A DNA stretch of 64,000 nt from Aureispira sp. CCB-E (GTDB lineage: Bacteria; Bacteroidota; Bacteroidia; Chitinophagales; Saprospiraceae). Position 1 is the first letter of the stretch, and each line of letters begins with the position of its first letter. The position numbers were made by a program, and so were the translations under genes. Shown here in pieces: positions 10,785-20,531 of this stretch. The notes beneath the pieces are model-generated. The model had not been told where the DNA came from. It made no database searches and saw only the letters and a list, made by a program, of their open reading frames with translations. The stretch is taken from assembly GCF_031326345.1 (NCBI RefSeq), contig NZ_CP133671.1, forward strand, positions 7,103,501 through 7,167,500, in the 5' to 3' direction.

Positions 10785-11489
10785 ATGAAATTACTTTTAC
10801 GCTCCAATTTTTCTTTATTTCTAATTTTTCTTTTCTTACTAAGTAGTTGTGAGAAAGAAGATGCTTTTAAAAATCCGACTCCTGTTATTTTTAATTTTGG
10901 CATGAATCAGCAAGGTGTTGGCGGTTCAGATGATTTGACTTTTTCGGATGGATACATCATTATTCATCAGTTTTCAGTTATCGGAGAACGTGTGGAAGGA
11001 GAAGATTTTGAATTTTTGCGGACATTTCCCAATGGTTTAAAAATTCCGTTTTATAATAATTCTACTTTTGATGAATTGAGTTTTGATTTGCCACAAGGAG
11101 CATACAATAGTTTAAAGATTCGTTTTGAAACCCAAAGTGGTATTAACACCAACTTATTTGTAAAGGGTCGTTATTTGTATAATAATCCTCTCAAAAATCC
11201 TTCTACAGTACATTTAAAGTGGAATACAAATAAAGTTTTTGAAGCCAATCTATTGTCTTCTACAGGGATGCGTTCTTTGGTACTAAATGAAACCAAAACC
11301 GAAACGCCTCGAATCATCTTCAAACCTAAGCCTTGGTTTGCCGACGTCACAGAAATGATGCTTGAAAATGCTTCGTTTTTAACAACAGCAAACAACGAAC
11401 AAATCATGACAATTGATCCAACTAATAATGTAACTATCTTCACAGAGATTGATTTAAAAATAGGAACAGAATTAAAATGTTCGTTGTAA
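10785..11489 (+). CDS. Hypothetical lipoprotein
   Basis: 234 residues from the ATG at 10785; a GTG two codons earlier is also possible. The N-terminus is a short charged and hydrophobic segment ending in LLSSC followed by EKED, a clear lipobox (signal peptidase II) with acidic residues after the Cys. The rest is beta-rich with no catalytic motif. A 270-base gap precedes it and about 190 bases follow before the second sigma gene, so it may be transcribed on its own. It resembles the general class of Bacteroidota lipoproteins with an immunoglobulin- or carboxypeptidase-like fold, but I do not assign a family. Its place between two paralogous sigma pairs makes it a candidate member of the same regulon. 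Confidence 0.8.
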   Translation: MKLLLRSNFSLFLIFLFLLSSCEKEDAFKNPTPVIFNFGMNQQGVGGSDDLTFSDGYIIIHQFSVIGERVEGEDFEFLRTFPNGLKIPFYNNSTFDELSFDLPQGAYNSLKIRFETQSGINTNLFVKGRYLYNNPLKNPSTVHLKWNTNKVFEANLLSSTGMRSLVLNETKTETPRIIFKPKPWFADVTEMMLENASFLTTANNEQIMTIDPTNNVTIFTEIDLKIGTELKCSL

Positions 11490-11678
11490 GTTTAATTTTC
11501 AAGAAAAAAAACCTTACATTAAACTAATAGCCAACAAGTTAATACTCAACAAACATAATATTGATCACAACAATTCACAAAATATCTTAGAGAAACATTA
11601 AACACACTATTCTTTTATACATCTATGTCCACTAGACATACGTTTCGTTTTTCATAACTTGCATAAAATACAATAACC

Positions 11679-12221
11679 TTGAAGGAACTTTCAGAGAGAG
11701 AACTAGTAGAACGTTGTGCTGCCGATGAGCGACAGTACCAAGAACTACTATATCGCAAGTATGCTGGCGATATGTATAAAGTATGCCTAATGTATGCCAA
11801 CAACAAGGCAGATGCGGCTGATATTTTACAAGAAAGCTTTATTAAAGTATTCAAAAATATACACCGCTTTAGATTCGAAGGCTCTCTAAGAGGTTGGATT
11901 CGTCGTACCGTTGTCCATACTGCTATCAACGCCTATAACAAAAAACAGCGTGACACGCAAGTAATCATTCCAATGGCAGAAAGTGGGGAGGTAGATGCTT
12001 CTATTGATAGTATTGTTGGACAGCTAGAAGCTAATGACATTATTAAGTTGGTTAACTCTTTGCCTCAAAAAGCTAGGCAAGTTCTTAAATTATATGCCAT
12101 AGAAGGCTACAAACATAAAGAAATTGCCGCTTTGTTAGGAATTACAGAAGGTACTTCTAAATCCCAATTCAGTAGAGCTAAAAAAATGCTACAAACTTCA
12201 ATTGAAACACTCCATGGCTAA
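11679..12221 (+). CDS. RNA polymerase sigma factor, ECF (sigma-70) family, copy 2, TTG start
   Basis: 180 residues, closely similar to the sigma factor at 7967 over its whole length (for example DILQESFIKVFKNIH and QVLKLYAIEGYKHKEIA are shared). Region 2 occupies about 20-85 and region 4 about 120-175. The only sensible start is the TTG at 11679, because an in-frame stop lies at 11664 and the next ATG would remove the first helix of region 2. A weak start may keep the amount low. Its stop codon overlaps the next gene by 8 bases (ATGGCTAA), as in copy 1. The two pairs look like an old tandem duplication with a lipoprotein gene between them. Confidence 0.9.
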   Translation: MKELSERELVERCAADERQYQELLYRKYAGDMYKVCLMYANNKADAADILQESFIKVFKNIHRFRFEGSLRGWIRRTVVHTAINAYNKKQRDTQVIIPMAESGEVDASIDSIVGQLEANDIIKLVNSLPQKARQVLKLYAIEGYKHKEIAALLGITEGTSKSQFSRAKKMLQTSIETLHG

Positions 12222-14010
12222 GAAACAACAGCAAAATAAAATTGGAGAAAGTTTTGAACAACATCTCCCTGATGAATTGGTTCCTGATTTTATTTGGAAT
12301 AACATCTCCAGTGCCTTAGACAAGGCTCCTGCTATGGAAGAAAGTACCGAAAAAATCAAATCCTCTTTTGAAAAGGGATTTGAGCAGGAAGCATTGCCCG
12401 TATTTCTATGGGATAACATCGAGTCTTCTCTGAATCATGCAAGCTTTTTGGAGGAATCTGTCGAAAATGAAAATAAAATTAAGGCTTCTTTTGAAGAGGG
12501 CTTTCAAGATACTATTCCTGACAACTTATGGGAAAATGTAGAAAATCAGTTGGAAATTGAAGGTGTTTGGCAGCGGGTCTTGAAACGCTTAAACAAAAAT
12601 ACTAGAAGACGGTATTGGCAGGAAAAAGGAATGCAACTGGGCATTCTTGCCTTGGCTGTTTTGCTACTTAGAGGCTGTGACTTTGGGCAATGGTCTACTA
12701 TAACTCCTATCGCTCAAAAAGTAAATGTATCTACTCAAACAACTTCTTCTACAACACCTCCGTTTGTATCCAATAAAAAGGTTAAAAATGGTTCTGAGAA
12801 CCACTCTAGTAATTCCATTGCCCCTACAAAGAATCCAAAACTTTCAGATGCTAGTCATTCTCTTATTGATAATACTAGTTCGTTGACCTCTTCAAAAGAA
12901 ACAACAATAACGAATACGATTACCAATAATCCTACTTCGGTTGCTGCTCTTTCTAAGTCTAAGAATCATCATCCGTTCGATAATCTGTCAAAAGGATCTA
13001 TTAAACCATCTGTTACTGCTGCTAAACAAGAAAAACAGGATATTACAGCACCTAATCATAACAACCAACCCTATCTAGAACCTATAACAAATAAGGCACA
13101 AGGCAAGTCAGATCAACAAATATCTGAACTTCAAGAAACAGCATCGTTAACACAACAATCTCCTAGAGTACCGCTTAACAATAACAAAACTTCTGACCTT
13201 TCCTCCATAAAAGCGTCTACTACTCCAGCTAATAATTATAATAGTTCTAATTCTACAAATTCAACACCAACTCCTTCTGCTCTACTAAGTCAAGCTGCCA
13301 TTGCGACACTGACAAACAAACCATTTGTTGATTCATCCATTCAGGTACTTCAGGATTTCCACATTAAAAATATCCTTAATAAGAAAAAGCATCAAGTTAG
13401 ATTTGAAGTAGGAATGAATGGGAAAATAGGTACTTCTCTTTTATTAGGAAATGCGACCAGTAAAGGTATGGAAACAACAAGTATGACTAAAACAAAAACT
13501 CGTGTGGCAGGTGGCATTGGGATTATAGTAAACAGCTACCTAACCGCTAATGATGCGATTGTTTTTGGCGCCTACCCTTTGTCCAATAGCCAACAATACT
13601 TTGGAGGGTATACCAATGAGGGACGTTATTACCACAAAGAAGTCAAACTGGCTTACTTTGATTTTACGCTAGGTTATCAACGAGTCTTAGTACACTACAA
13701 TGATTTTGGCACGATTCCATCTTCTATCTATGCTAGAATAGACTATGGATTAGGTTATTTAAGTAAAAGTGAGGAAATCGTCAATGGGCTTGCTTCTGAA
13801 CTAGGTGATGCCTATAACAAATTGAATCATAATATTGGTCTGACCATTGGTAATACACATCGCATCAATCGTTTTGTTATTGATTATGGTCTTTATGGCA
13901 ATCTGGGTTTAAGTGCTGTTCTTAACTTTAGCCCATCTGGAACCAATACAATAGAATACAGCAACTTAGCGACCATGGGTGGCTATGTAGGTCTTCGTTA
14001 TGTCTTGTAA
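12214..14010 (+). CDS. Putative anti-sigma-like membrane protein fused to an outer-membrane-barrel-like domain, copy 2
   Basis: 598 residues. I chose the ATG at 12214 rather than the TTG at 12202 because it reproduces the 8-base start/stop overlap of copy 1. Three Trp-centred units precede the membrane segment (Trp at 28, 66, 106), against five in copy 1; the fullest reads IKSSFEKGFEQEALPVFLWD. A single hydrophobic helix lies at about 141-154. It is followed by a long Ser/Thr/Asn/Lys linker, then a C-terminal barrel-like domain from about 385 that matches copy 1 in several places (FDFTLGYQR, IPSSIYARIDYG, FVIDYG) and ends in YVGLRYVL. The same role is inferred: restraining the adjacent sigma factor and linking it to the envelope. 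The linker is far less conserved than the two ends. Confidence 0.75.
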   Translation: MAKKQQQNKIGESFEQHLPDELVPDFIWNNISSALDKAPAMEESTEKIKSSFEKGFEQEALPVFLWDNIESSLNHASFLEESVENENKIKASFEEGFQDTIPDNLWENVENQLEIEGVWQRVLKRLNKNTRRRYWQEKGMQLGILALAVLLLRGCDFGQWSTITPIAQKVNVSTQTTSSTTPPFVSNKKVKNGSENHSSNSIAPTKNPKLSDASHSLIDNTSSLTSSKETTITNTITNNPTSVAALSKSKNHHPFDNLSKGSIKPSVTAAKQEKQDITAPNHNNQPYLEPITNKAQGKSDQQISELQETASLTQQSPRVPLNNNKTSDLSSIKASTTPANNYNSSNSTNSTPTPSALLSQAAIATLTNKPFVDSSIQVLQDFHIKNILNKKKHQVRFEVGMNGKIGTSLLLGNATSKGMETTSMTKTKTRVAGGIGIIVNSYLTANDAIVFGAYPLSNSQQYFGGYTNEGRYYHKEVKLAYFDFTLGYQRVLVHYNDFGTIPSSIYARIDYGLGYLSKSEEIVNGLASELGDAYNKLNHNIGLTIGNTHRINRFVIDYGLYGNLGLSAVLNFSPSGTNTIEYSNLATMGGYVGLRYVL

Positions 14011-14012
14011 TT

Positions 14013-15209
14013 TTACAAGCTATAATCTCTGGCATCACTTTGTTCACCAGTATCAAAATACTTAAACCACTTCCCTTCTCGGACTCCTTTTTTATAACGA
14101 CCAACTAATTTTAATTGTCCATTGGAGTAATAATGCTTCCATAAATCATCTTTTGCAGAACGTTTAGGATCTACGAGTATATAATTCCCAACACTTTCTA
14201 GTTCGCCATTGGAATGATAGGATTCCCATTTCCCTACCCTACGATCTAAGTTTAGCATTCCTTTTATTTTCAGTTGTCCATTTTCATAATAAGAAAAATA
14301 GTTACCTACCCCCTGCTTATATTGGCAAGTATTTTTAAGTTGCCCCTGCTCATAATAAACCGCACAGCGACCATTCTTAATACCTTCGTTGTACACAAAT
14401 TCGCTATTGAGGGCTCCAGTTGGATAATATGTTTGTAAAACTCCATGTAGAATACCGTGCTTAAACGATTGCTTCATAGCTAATTGTCCATTTTCAAAAT
14501 AATACTGATACCATCCGTGCATCTTGTTCTTATAATTAGAATAGACCACCTTCAGTTGCCCATTTTCATAGTATTCTCGAACGGCACCATCCAGCGTATC
14601 TAGGTGATAATGACGTGCTATTCTCAGCTGTCCATTTTTATAATATTCCTTAGAAATACCATCCAACCGACCAAAATCATAGACCTGAATGGATTGAATT
14701 TGCTTTTTATCGGTATCATAATAAGTTTTGTGGACACCATCTTTGGGACCAAATCCATATTGATTTTGGGTTCCCCCTAGCACCAATAAAATAACGGTTA
14801 TTACATAGAATGTTGATAACAGCCAACTAAAAATTGGTAGTCTCCAACGTAAACTGCCAATGATAAAACACAAAGTAGGCACTCCCCAAAGTACAGCACC
14901 AGGATATATATAAGTTCTTATATAAATTAGTCCTGCAAAAAACAAGCTATTGATTGTCCACAATATAGCAGCCCCTGTTTTGAAATCTGCATGCTTCCTA
15001 ATTCCATACGTATGCCCATTAACAGCAAAGAAAAAAGAAGCCAACGCAAAAGGTAAGTGAAATATCAACAGGACTACTCCTATATAAAAAGGAACCGAAT
15101 GGGTAGGCTCGTCTAGTTCTGTTGTATAAAATGCAGCAACTTCAAACGATTGCAAGACAAATACAACCATCAACAAGAATACTAAACGAATTGATTTATA
15201 GGTGTCCAT
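14013..15209 (-). CDS. Membrane protein with MORN-like (YwqK-type) repeats
   Basis: 398 residues. The first 165 hold four to five hydrophobic segments typical of an integral membrane domain. The remaining 230 consist of about nine repeats around YYENGQLK with GxxxG spacing, the MORN_2/YwqK pattern that folds as a beta-solenoid. Annotation pipelines often call such proteins toxin-antitoxin YwqK antitoxins, but nothing here supports a toxin partner. It is convergent with the preceding gene, with only two bases between stop codons. A role is not known; a membrane-anchored repeat platform is all the sequence shows. Confidence 0.8.
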   Translation of the reverse strand: MDTYKSIRLVFLLMVVFVLQSFEVAAFYTTELDEPTHSVPFYIGVVLLIFHLPFALASFFFAVNGHTYGIRKHADFKTGAAILWTINSLFFAGLIYIRTYIYPGAVLWGVPTLCFIIGSLRWRLPIFSWLLSTFYVITVILLVLGGTQNQYGFGPKDGVHKTYYDTDKKQIQSIQVYDFGRLDGISKEYYKNGQLRIARHYHLDTLDGAVREYYENGQLKVVYSNYKNKMHGWYQYYFENGQLAMKQSFKHGILHGVLQTYYPTGALNSEFVYNEGIKNGRCAVYYEQGQLKNTCQYKQGVGNYFSYYENGQLKIKGMLNLDRRVGKWESYHSNGELESVGNYILVDPKRSAKDDLWKHYYSNGQLKLVGRYKKGVREGKWFKYFDTGEQSDARDYSL

Positions 15210-15435
15210 TATGAAACTTTTAAATTGGTAAACAGGTAGTTCTATTAAAATAAGGTAATTTTTTTAAAAAGTTACACTAAATAAGCAATCCATAACAATA
15301 GAGAATTGATACTTTAGTTGCTTTTGATTACCTTTACATTTCCAAATTGAAATCTCATGAGCATGTTTTAACACGAAAAAACTTTTTTTGTACTAAAAAG
15401 GACTAAAACAGAAATTTCTATTGGAAACCAATTCG

Positions 15436-15477
15436 TTAACCCTATGGTCAAATGGTTTTATTTGACCATAAGGTTAA
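15436..15477. promoter_or_regulatory. Large palindrome upstream of metH
   Basis: The arms TATGGTCAAAT and ATTTGACCATA are perfect complements around a six-base centre. After one mismatched pair they continue with TTAACC and GGTTAA, giving 17-bp arms. The element ends 27 bases before the metH ATG. There is no T-run behind it, so it is not a simple terminator. It could be an operator for a dimeric regulator or a leader hairpin controlling metH. It does not match the SAM or cobalamin riboswitch consensus motifs I know. Confidence 0.6.
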
Positions 15478-15504
15478 TAACATGTACTTTAAACTGTAGA
15501 TTGA

Positions 15505-18500
15505 ATGATTAACACAACAACAGTTCCAACTGTTAACACACTCGAGCGTCTTCATAAAATTGTAGAGCAACGCATCATGGTCATTGATGGTGCAATGGGT
15601 ACTATGATTCAAGAGTACAACTTGACGGAAAAAGACTATCGAGGCAAGCGATTTGAAGATTTTCATCAAGATCTTAAAGGTAATAATGACTTATTGTCTA
15701 TAACGAGACCTGATGTTATCGAAAACATTCACAAGGCATACTTAAAGGCAGGTGCAGATATTATTGAAACCAATACCTTTAATGCCAATGCCATTTCGCA
15801 AGAAGACTATGATTTGGCAGAATTAGCCTATGAGATGAATGTTGCTTCTGCTCAATGTGCCAAACGTGCTACTGAATATTACAATCAACTGAATCCTGAT
15901 AGACCTCGTTTTGTAGCAGGTGCCATTGGTCCTACTAGCAAAACAGCTTCTATGTCTCCTGATGTGAACGACCCAGGATATAGAGCCGTTACGTTTGACG
16001 ATTTGGTAGAAGCTTATTATTTGCAAGTAAGAGGTCTAGCCGATGGAGGAGCAGATTTATTTTTAGTAGAAACAATTTTTGATACCTTAAATTGTAAAGC
16101 AGCACTCTTTGCTATTGACAAGTACTGTGAAGATGTAGGCATTCAATACCCCATTATGGTATCTGGAACCATAACAGATGCTAGTGGTCGAACGCTCTCT
16201 GGGCAAACAGTAGAAGCCTTTTGGATTTCGGTAAGCCATGCCAATTTATTTAGCGTTGGGCTAAACTGTGCGCTTGGTGCTACTGAAATGCGTCCACACG
16301 TAGAAGCATTATCTAATATTGCCGATTGTTATGTTAGTGCCTATCCCAATGCAGGATTGCCCAATGAGTTTGGAGAATACGATCAAGACGGTATAGAGAT
16401 GAGTGGCTACATCAAGGATTTTGCTTCCAGTGGTTTTGTCAACATTATTGGAGGTTGCTGTGGAACATCTCCAGAACATATTCAATGTATGGCTGAAGCC
16501 GTGCAGGGTCTCCCTACTCGCAAAAAAAATGAACCGTCTAAATATACTCAATACAGTGGTTTAGAACCGTTGATTGTTCGAGAAAACCTAAACTTCATCA
16601 ATGTTGGAGAACGTACTAATGTCACTGGTTCTCGTAAGTTTGCTCGTTTGATTAAAAATGGCAACTACGAGGAAGCTCTTTCTGTTGCTCGTCAACAGGT
16701 AGAAGGAGGGGCACAAGTTATTGACGTTAATATGGATGAAGGGCTTTTGGACTCTAAACAAGCCATGATTAACTTCTTGAATCTAATTGCGGCTGAGCCT
16801 GATATTTCTAAGCTTCCTATTATGATTGATTCTTCTAAATGGGAAGTAATCGAAGCTGGATTAAAATGCGTACAAGGAAAATCCATTGTCAACTCTATCT
16901 CTCTCAAAGAGGGAGAAGAAGCATTTATTAAGCATGCAAAACTATGCAAACGCTATGGTGCAGCAATGATTGTAATGGCTTTTGATACAGAAGGACAAGC
17001 AGATACAACCGAAAGAAAGGTAGAAATTTGTCATCGTGCTTACAAAATATTAACCGAACAAGTTGGCGTTCGTCCACAAGACATCATCTTTGATCCTAAT
17101 ATCTTTGCTATTGGGACAGGAATTGACGAACACGCCAATTATGGGATTTACTTCATCGATGCTTGCCGTGAAATTAAGCGTTTAATGCCTAATGTAAAGA
17201 TTAGTGGTGGTGTTAGTAATATTTCGTTCTCCTTCCGTGGTAATAATGTCATTCGAGAAGCGATTCACTCTGTTTTCTTATACCATGCCGTAAAAGCAGG
17301 AATGGATATGGGGATTGTCAATGCAGGAATGATGGAGGTTTATGAAGATATTCCTCAAGAATTATTGGTCTTAGTAGAGGATTTGCTGTTCAATAGAAAT
17401 CCTGAAGCAACCGACCGCCTAATGGAATATGCGGAGAAGGTAAAGGGGCAAGGTAAAAAACGTACGGTGGATTTATCTTGGCGTGAAGGAACTGTCGAAG
17501 AACGTTTGTCGCACTCTTTAGTAAAAGGTATTACAGATTATATCGTAGAAGATACCAAAGAAGCTCATGCCAAGTATGTTAGCCCACTCCGAGTTATTGA
17601 AGAACCTTTAATGGCGGGAATGGATGTTGTTGGGGATTTATTTGGAGCAGGAAAAATGTTTTTGCCACAAGTAGTCAAGTCAGCCCGTGTTATGAAACAA
17701 GCGGTAGCTTATTTGACACCTTTTATTGAAGAGGAAAAGAAAGATGCAGGTGGATCATCTAAAGGAAAAATTCTGATGGCAACCGTAAAGGGGGATGTGC
17801 ATGATATTGGTAAAAATATTGTTGGGATTGTTTTGGCTTGTAACAATTATGAAATTGTTGATTTAGGTGTAATGGTTTCTTGTGACGCTATTTTAAAAGC
17901 AGCTCGCAAAGAACAAGTGGACATCATTGGCTTGAGTGGTCTGATTACTCCTTCTTTGGATGAAATGGTCTATGTTGCCAAAGAAATGCAGCGCCAAGGG
18001 TTCGACATTCCTTTGATGATTGGAGGGGCAACGACTTCTAAAACACATACTGCTGTAAAAATTGAGCCTCAGTATACTAATAATATTGCTGTTCATGTTT
18101 TAGATGCGTCTCGTTCTGTTACAGTTGCTAGTTCGTTATTAAATGAAAATAAAAATGAGCAAGAAGCCTACGTCCAAGGAATTCGAAAGGAATTTGATGA
18201 AGTTCGTTTGCGCCGTGGGAATCGAAAATCAGCTAAAAAATACTTGACCTACAAAAAAGCCAAAGAAAATAAACTCCAATTAGATTGGGAAAACTACACG
18301 CCTCCTGTTCCTACATTTACAGGAACAAAGGTATTTGAAAATTTTGATTTAAACACACTTCGCCAATACATCGACTGGACTCCTTTCTTTACTAGTTGGC
18401 AATTGCGAGGCAAATATCCTGCGATTTTAACAGACGATGTTGTTGGTACAGAAGCTCAAAAATTATTTGATGATGCACAGGTTCTTCTAGACCGCATTAT

Positions 18501-19224
18501 CAACGAAAAATGGCTAACGGCTACTGCTGTTATTGGGTTCTTTCCTGCCAATAGCATCAACGATGATGATATCGAAGTTTATACCGATGAATCTCGCTCA
18601 CAAGTGGCACATACGTTACGCAACTTGCGTCAACAACGCCAAAAAGCACCTGGACAGGCTAATTTCTGCCTGAGTGACTACATTGCTCCTAAAGAAACAA
18701 ATGTCAACGATTATATTGGTGCATTTGCCGTAACCGCAGGGGGTAATATAGAAGGATGGGTCAAAAAGTTTGAAGAAGCATTGGACGATTACAATGCGAT
18801 TATGACAAAAGCCTTGGCAGATCGTTTGGCAGAAGCCTTTGCAGAATGTATGCATGAGCAAGTCCGAAAGCTACATTGGGGCTATGATCAATCCGAAAGC
18901 TTGAGTAATGATGAGTTAATTAAAGAACGTTATGTAGGTATTCGTCCTGCGCCTGGCTATTCCGCTTGTCCTGAACACACCGAAAAACGCACGCTGTTCG
19001 AATTACTAAACGTTGAAGCGCAAACGGGTATTACTTTAACCGAAAGTTGTGCTATGTATCCTGCTGCGTCGGTAAGTGGTTGGTATTTTTCTCACCCAGA
19101 ATCGAAGTATTTTGGATTAGGAAATATAGAAAAAGACCAAGTGGAAGCTTACGCCCAACGCAAAGGAATGCATACAGCAGAAGCAGAACGTTGGTTAATG
19201 CCTGTTTTAAATTATGACATTTAG
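15505..19224 (+). CDS. metH: Cobalamin-dependent methionine synthase
   Basis: 1239 residues, the normal length. It transfers a methyl group from 5-methyltetrahydrofolate to homocysteine through cobalamin, giving methionine. All four modules are present in order. The homocysteine module has its zinc-binding Cys at 255 (GLNCALG) and 318-319 ([10 protein letters not shown]). The pterin-binding module spans about 355-620 ([12 protein letters not shown]). The cobalamin module has the DVHDIGKN signature with axial His766. The C-terminal activation module carries [15 protein letters not shown], which binds AdoMet for reductive reactivation. The ATG at 15505 is the natural start. A 42-base palindrome lies just upstream and a strong terminator just downstream, so it appears to be a single-gene unit. 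Confidence 0.98.
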   Translation: MINTTTVPTVNTLERLHKIVEQRIMVIDGAMGTMIQEYNLTEKDYRGKRFEDFHQDLKGNNDLLSITRPDVIENIHKAYLKAGADIIETNTFNANAISQEDYDLAELAYEMNVASAQCAKRATEYYNQLNPDRPRFVAGAIGPTSKTASMSPDVNDPGYRAVTFDDLVEAYYLQVRGLADGGADLFLVETIFDTLNCKAALFAIDKYCEDVGIQYPIMVSGTITDASGRTLSGQTVEAFWISVSHANLFSVGLNCALGATEMRPHVEALSNIADCYVSAYPNAGLPNEFGEYDQDGIEMSGYIKDFASSGFVNIIGGCCGTSPEHIQCMAEAVQGLPTRKKNEPSKYTQYSGLEPLIVRENLNFINVGERTNVTGSRKFARLIKNGNYEEALSVARQQVEGGAQVIDVNMDEGLLDSKQAMINFLNLIAAEPDISKLPIMIDSSKWEVIEAGLKCVQGKSIVNSISLKEGEEAFIKHAKLCKRYGAAMIVMAFDTEGQADTTERKVEICHRAYKILTEQVGVRPQDIIFDPNIFAIGTGIDEHANYGIYFIDACREIKRLMPNVKISGGVSNISFSFRGNNVIREAIHSVFLYHAVKAGMDMGIVNAGMMEVYEDIPQELLVLVEDLLFNRNPEATDRLMEYAEKVKGQGKKRTVDLSWREGTVEERLSHSLVKGITDYIVEDTKEAHAKYVSPLRVIEEPLMAGMDVVGDLFGAGKMFLPQVVKSARVMKQAVAYLTPFIEEEKKDAGGSSKGKILMATVKGDVHDIGKNIVGIVLACNNYEIVDLGVMVSCDAILKAARKEQVDIIGLSGLITPSLDEMVYVAKEMQRQGFDIPLMIGGATTSKTHTAVKIEPQYTNNIAVHVLDASRSVTVASSLLNENKNEQEAYVQGIRKEFDEVRLRRGNRKSAKKYLTYKKAKENKLQLDWENYTPPVPTFTGTKVFENFDLNTLRQYIDWTPFFTSWQLRGKYPAILTDDVVGTEAQKLFDDAQVLLDRIINEKWLTATAVIGFFPANSINDDDIEVYTDESRSQVAHTLRNLRQQRQKAPGQANFCLSDYIAPKETNVNDYIGAFAVTAGGNIEGWVKKFEEALDDYNAIMTKALADRLAEAFAECMHEQVRKLHWGYDQSESLSNDELIKERYVGIRPAPGYSACPEHTEKRTLFELLNVEAQTGITLTESCAMYPAASVSGWYFSHPESKYFGLGNIEKDQVEAYAQRKGMHTAEAERWLMPVLNYDI

Positions 19225-19284
19225 TCTATTTTACCATAAATTTTTAGTTTGTACAAACTAGTGCTACTCCAACTAAAAAAGGTT

Positions 19285-19330
19285 GAAGTTGTTTAAAAGA
19301 AAGAATACTTTTAAGCAACTTCTTTTTTTT
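19285..19330 (+). terminator. Rho-independent terminator of metH
   Basis: Fifteen-base arms (19285-19299 and 19308-19322) pair with a single mismatch, followed directly by eight T residues. It lies 60 bases after the metH stop. Confidence 0.9.
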
Positions 19331-19471
19331 GTAGAACCAAACACATCCCTGTAAGCCTACTAGGCATTATTAATACAACAAAACATAGCAATACTCTAAT
19401 TCTTCTCGTCTTAATCGGCATAAAATTTGGAGTGCTGCTTACTAAATTTCGCAATATCAATCACATCAATT

Positions 19472-19927
19472 ATGAAGTGGGTAGTGGTTTATTTATTTTG
19501 TTTTTTATCAACCAGTGGAATGACTCAGTTAAATAAAAAGGACTTAATAGGTACTTATTACTACCAAGAAATTGCTAGTGGAAATCGAGCTAAAGTAGAT
19601 CATGCTAATTATTACTATAACATTCAGCTCAAAAAAGATGGTTCTTTTCTGTGGACACGCAAGCAAGGTCGCTTATCCGTAAAATATTACTATCGCTATG
19701 GCTTGTGGACAATGAACGGAGATAAAGTAGTGCTTCATATAAAATTAGAAGCCTACGATCCTCAAACATACCATTCTGCTAAAAACGGATTCACTCCCAC
19801 TGCTCCTCTTGACGTTCTAAAAAACCAAAAAGCGAGTGGACTTTATTATATGATGACAAAAATAGATAGCGACTCTATTAAAGGATTGAATTATCAAGAT
19901 AGTTTTTATCAAAAAGTAAGAAATTAG
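19472..19927 (+). CDS. Small secreted hypothetical protein
   Basis: 151 residues from the ATG at 19472. The N-terminus is a Sec signal peptide (hydrophobic run ending in LSTSGMTQ). An upstream TTG at 19427 would put 15 hydrophobic residues in front and is less likely. The mature part is rich in Tyr and Lys with a GTYYYQE motif and a KKDGSFLWTRKQG stretch, reminiscent of small lipocalin-like stress or storage proteins of Bacteroidota, but I cannot name a family. The metH terminator precedes it, so it needs its own promoter, which I could not place. Confidence 0.7.
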   Translation: MKWVVVYLFCFLSTSGMTQLNKKDLIGTYYYQEIASGNRAKVDHANYYYNIQLKKDGSFLWTRKQGRLSVKYYYRYGLWTMNGDKVVLHIKLEAYDPQTYHSAKNGFTPTAPLDVLKNQKASGLYYMMTKIDSDSIKGLNYQDSFYQKVRN

Positions 19928-19944
19928 TTTGCGTTCAAACAACC

Positions 19945-19974
19945 TTTTCCACTATTGGTGCATCTATACTTTTG
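19945..19974 (+). promoter_or_regulatory. Candidate Bacteroidota-type promoter for the lipoprotein at 20033
   Basis: TACTTTTG at 19967-19974 matches the TAnnTTTG -7 consensus exactly. A TTTT partial -33 element lies 18 bases upstream (19945-19948). The start codon is about 58 bases downstream. Confidence 0.4.
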
Positions 19975-20032
19975 AAATTTACACAAAGCATACAAACAAA
20001 TGCTCTTTATTTTTTTAACAATAAACAATAAT

Positions 20033-20428
20033 ATGAATCTTTTTAAACAAAGTTTAGCCCTATTGATGGTAGCAGTAGCTTTATTCACGACAGCATGTGC
20101 AACACAAGATCAAGAATGTACTCCTCCTACTGTGGAGCAAAATATCATTGGTACGTGGACAGTAACAAGTGGAACTGGTACCGTTGAATTTAAAGCAAAC
20201 GGAACTTTTGACGATCCTAATGACGATATTATTGGTGGCTATTTCAATAGCGATACCTTGGATGTAAAAACGTACTCGATTGCCAATGATACACTATATG
20301 CTACTGCTGCATCATCGGACACTTCTAGCAGCAATGCGCTGAATGCTAAATTCCCTATTGAGAAGAATGAATGTGATAAAATTACACTTTCAATTATTAG
20401 CATTCCTTTTATCCTAACTCGTCAATAA
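20033..20428 (+). CDS. Small lipoprotein, lipocalin-like
   Basis: 131 residues from the ATG at 20033; an ATG at 20000 would add 11 residues before the signal and is disfavoured. The signal ends in FTTAC, a lipobox. The mature part carries NIIGTWTVTSGTGTVEFKANGTF, a W- and G-centred motif common in lipocalin-like lipoproteins of Bacteroidota, and a single further Cys near the C-terminus that could pair with one after the lipobox. No enzyme motif is visible. It ends just before a strong bidirectional terminator. Confidence 0.8.
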   Translation: MNLFKQSLALLMVAVALFTTACATQDQECTPPTVEQNIIGTWTVTSGTGTVEFKANGTFDDPNDDIIGGYFNSDTLDVKTYSIANDTLYATAASSDTSSSNALNAKFPIEKNECDKITLSIISIPFILTRQ

Positions 20429-20484
20429 TAAATTTGTTATGGTGAAATGGTTGTTTTCCATCCGTTAAGCCCTAGTAATAAAAA

Positions 20485-20531
20485 TAAAAAAACGAGGCTT
20501 CTTTTTAAGTCAAAGAAGCCTCGTTTTTTTA
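20485..20531. terminator. Bidirectional terminator between convergent units
   Basis: A perfect 14-bp stem (20491-20504 with 20512-20525) around a seven-base loop is flanked by an A-run on the left and a T-run on the right. It can end both the plus-strand lipoprotein transcript and the minus-strand biosynthetic operon. Confidence 0.92.

Noticed and set aside
14005-14020. CTTGTAATTTTACAAG palindrome at the convergent gene ends
   Set aside because: Only 7-bp AT-rich arms with a two-base centre, overlapping both stop codons; too weak for a terminator and likely chance.
14013-15209. Toxin-antitoxin antitoxin (YwqK) reading of the MORN-like protein
   Set aside because: The name comes from the repeat type alone; no toxin gene is adjacent and the protein has a large membrane domain.
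15436-15477. SAM or cobalamin riboswitch before metH
   Set aside because: The leader is short, the structure is a simple palindrome, and none of the conserved riboswitch core sequences could be found.
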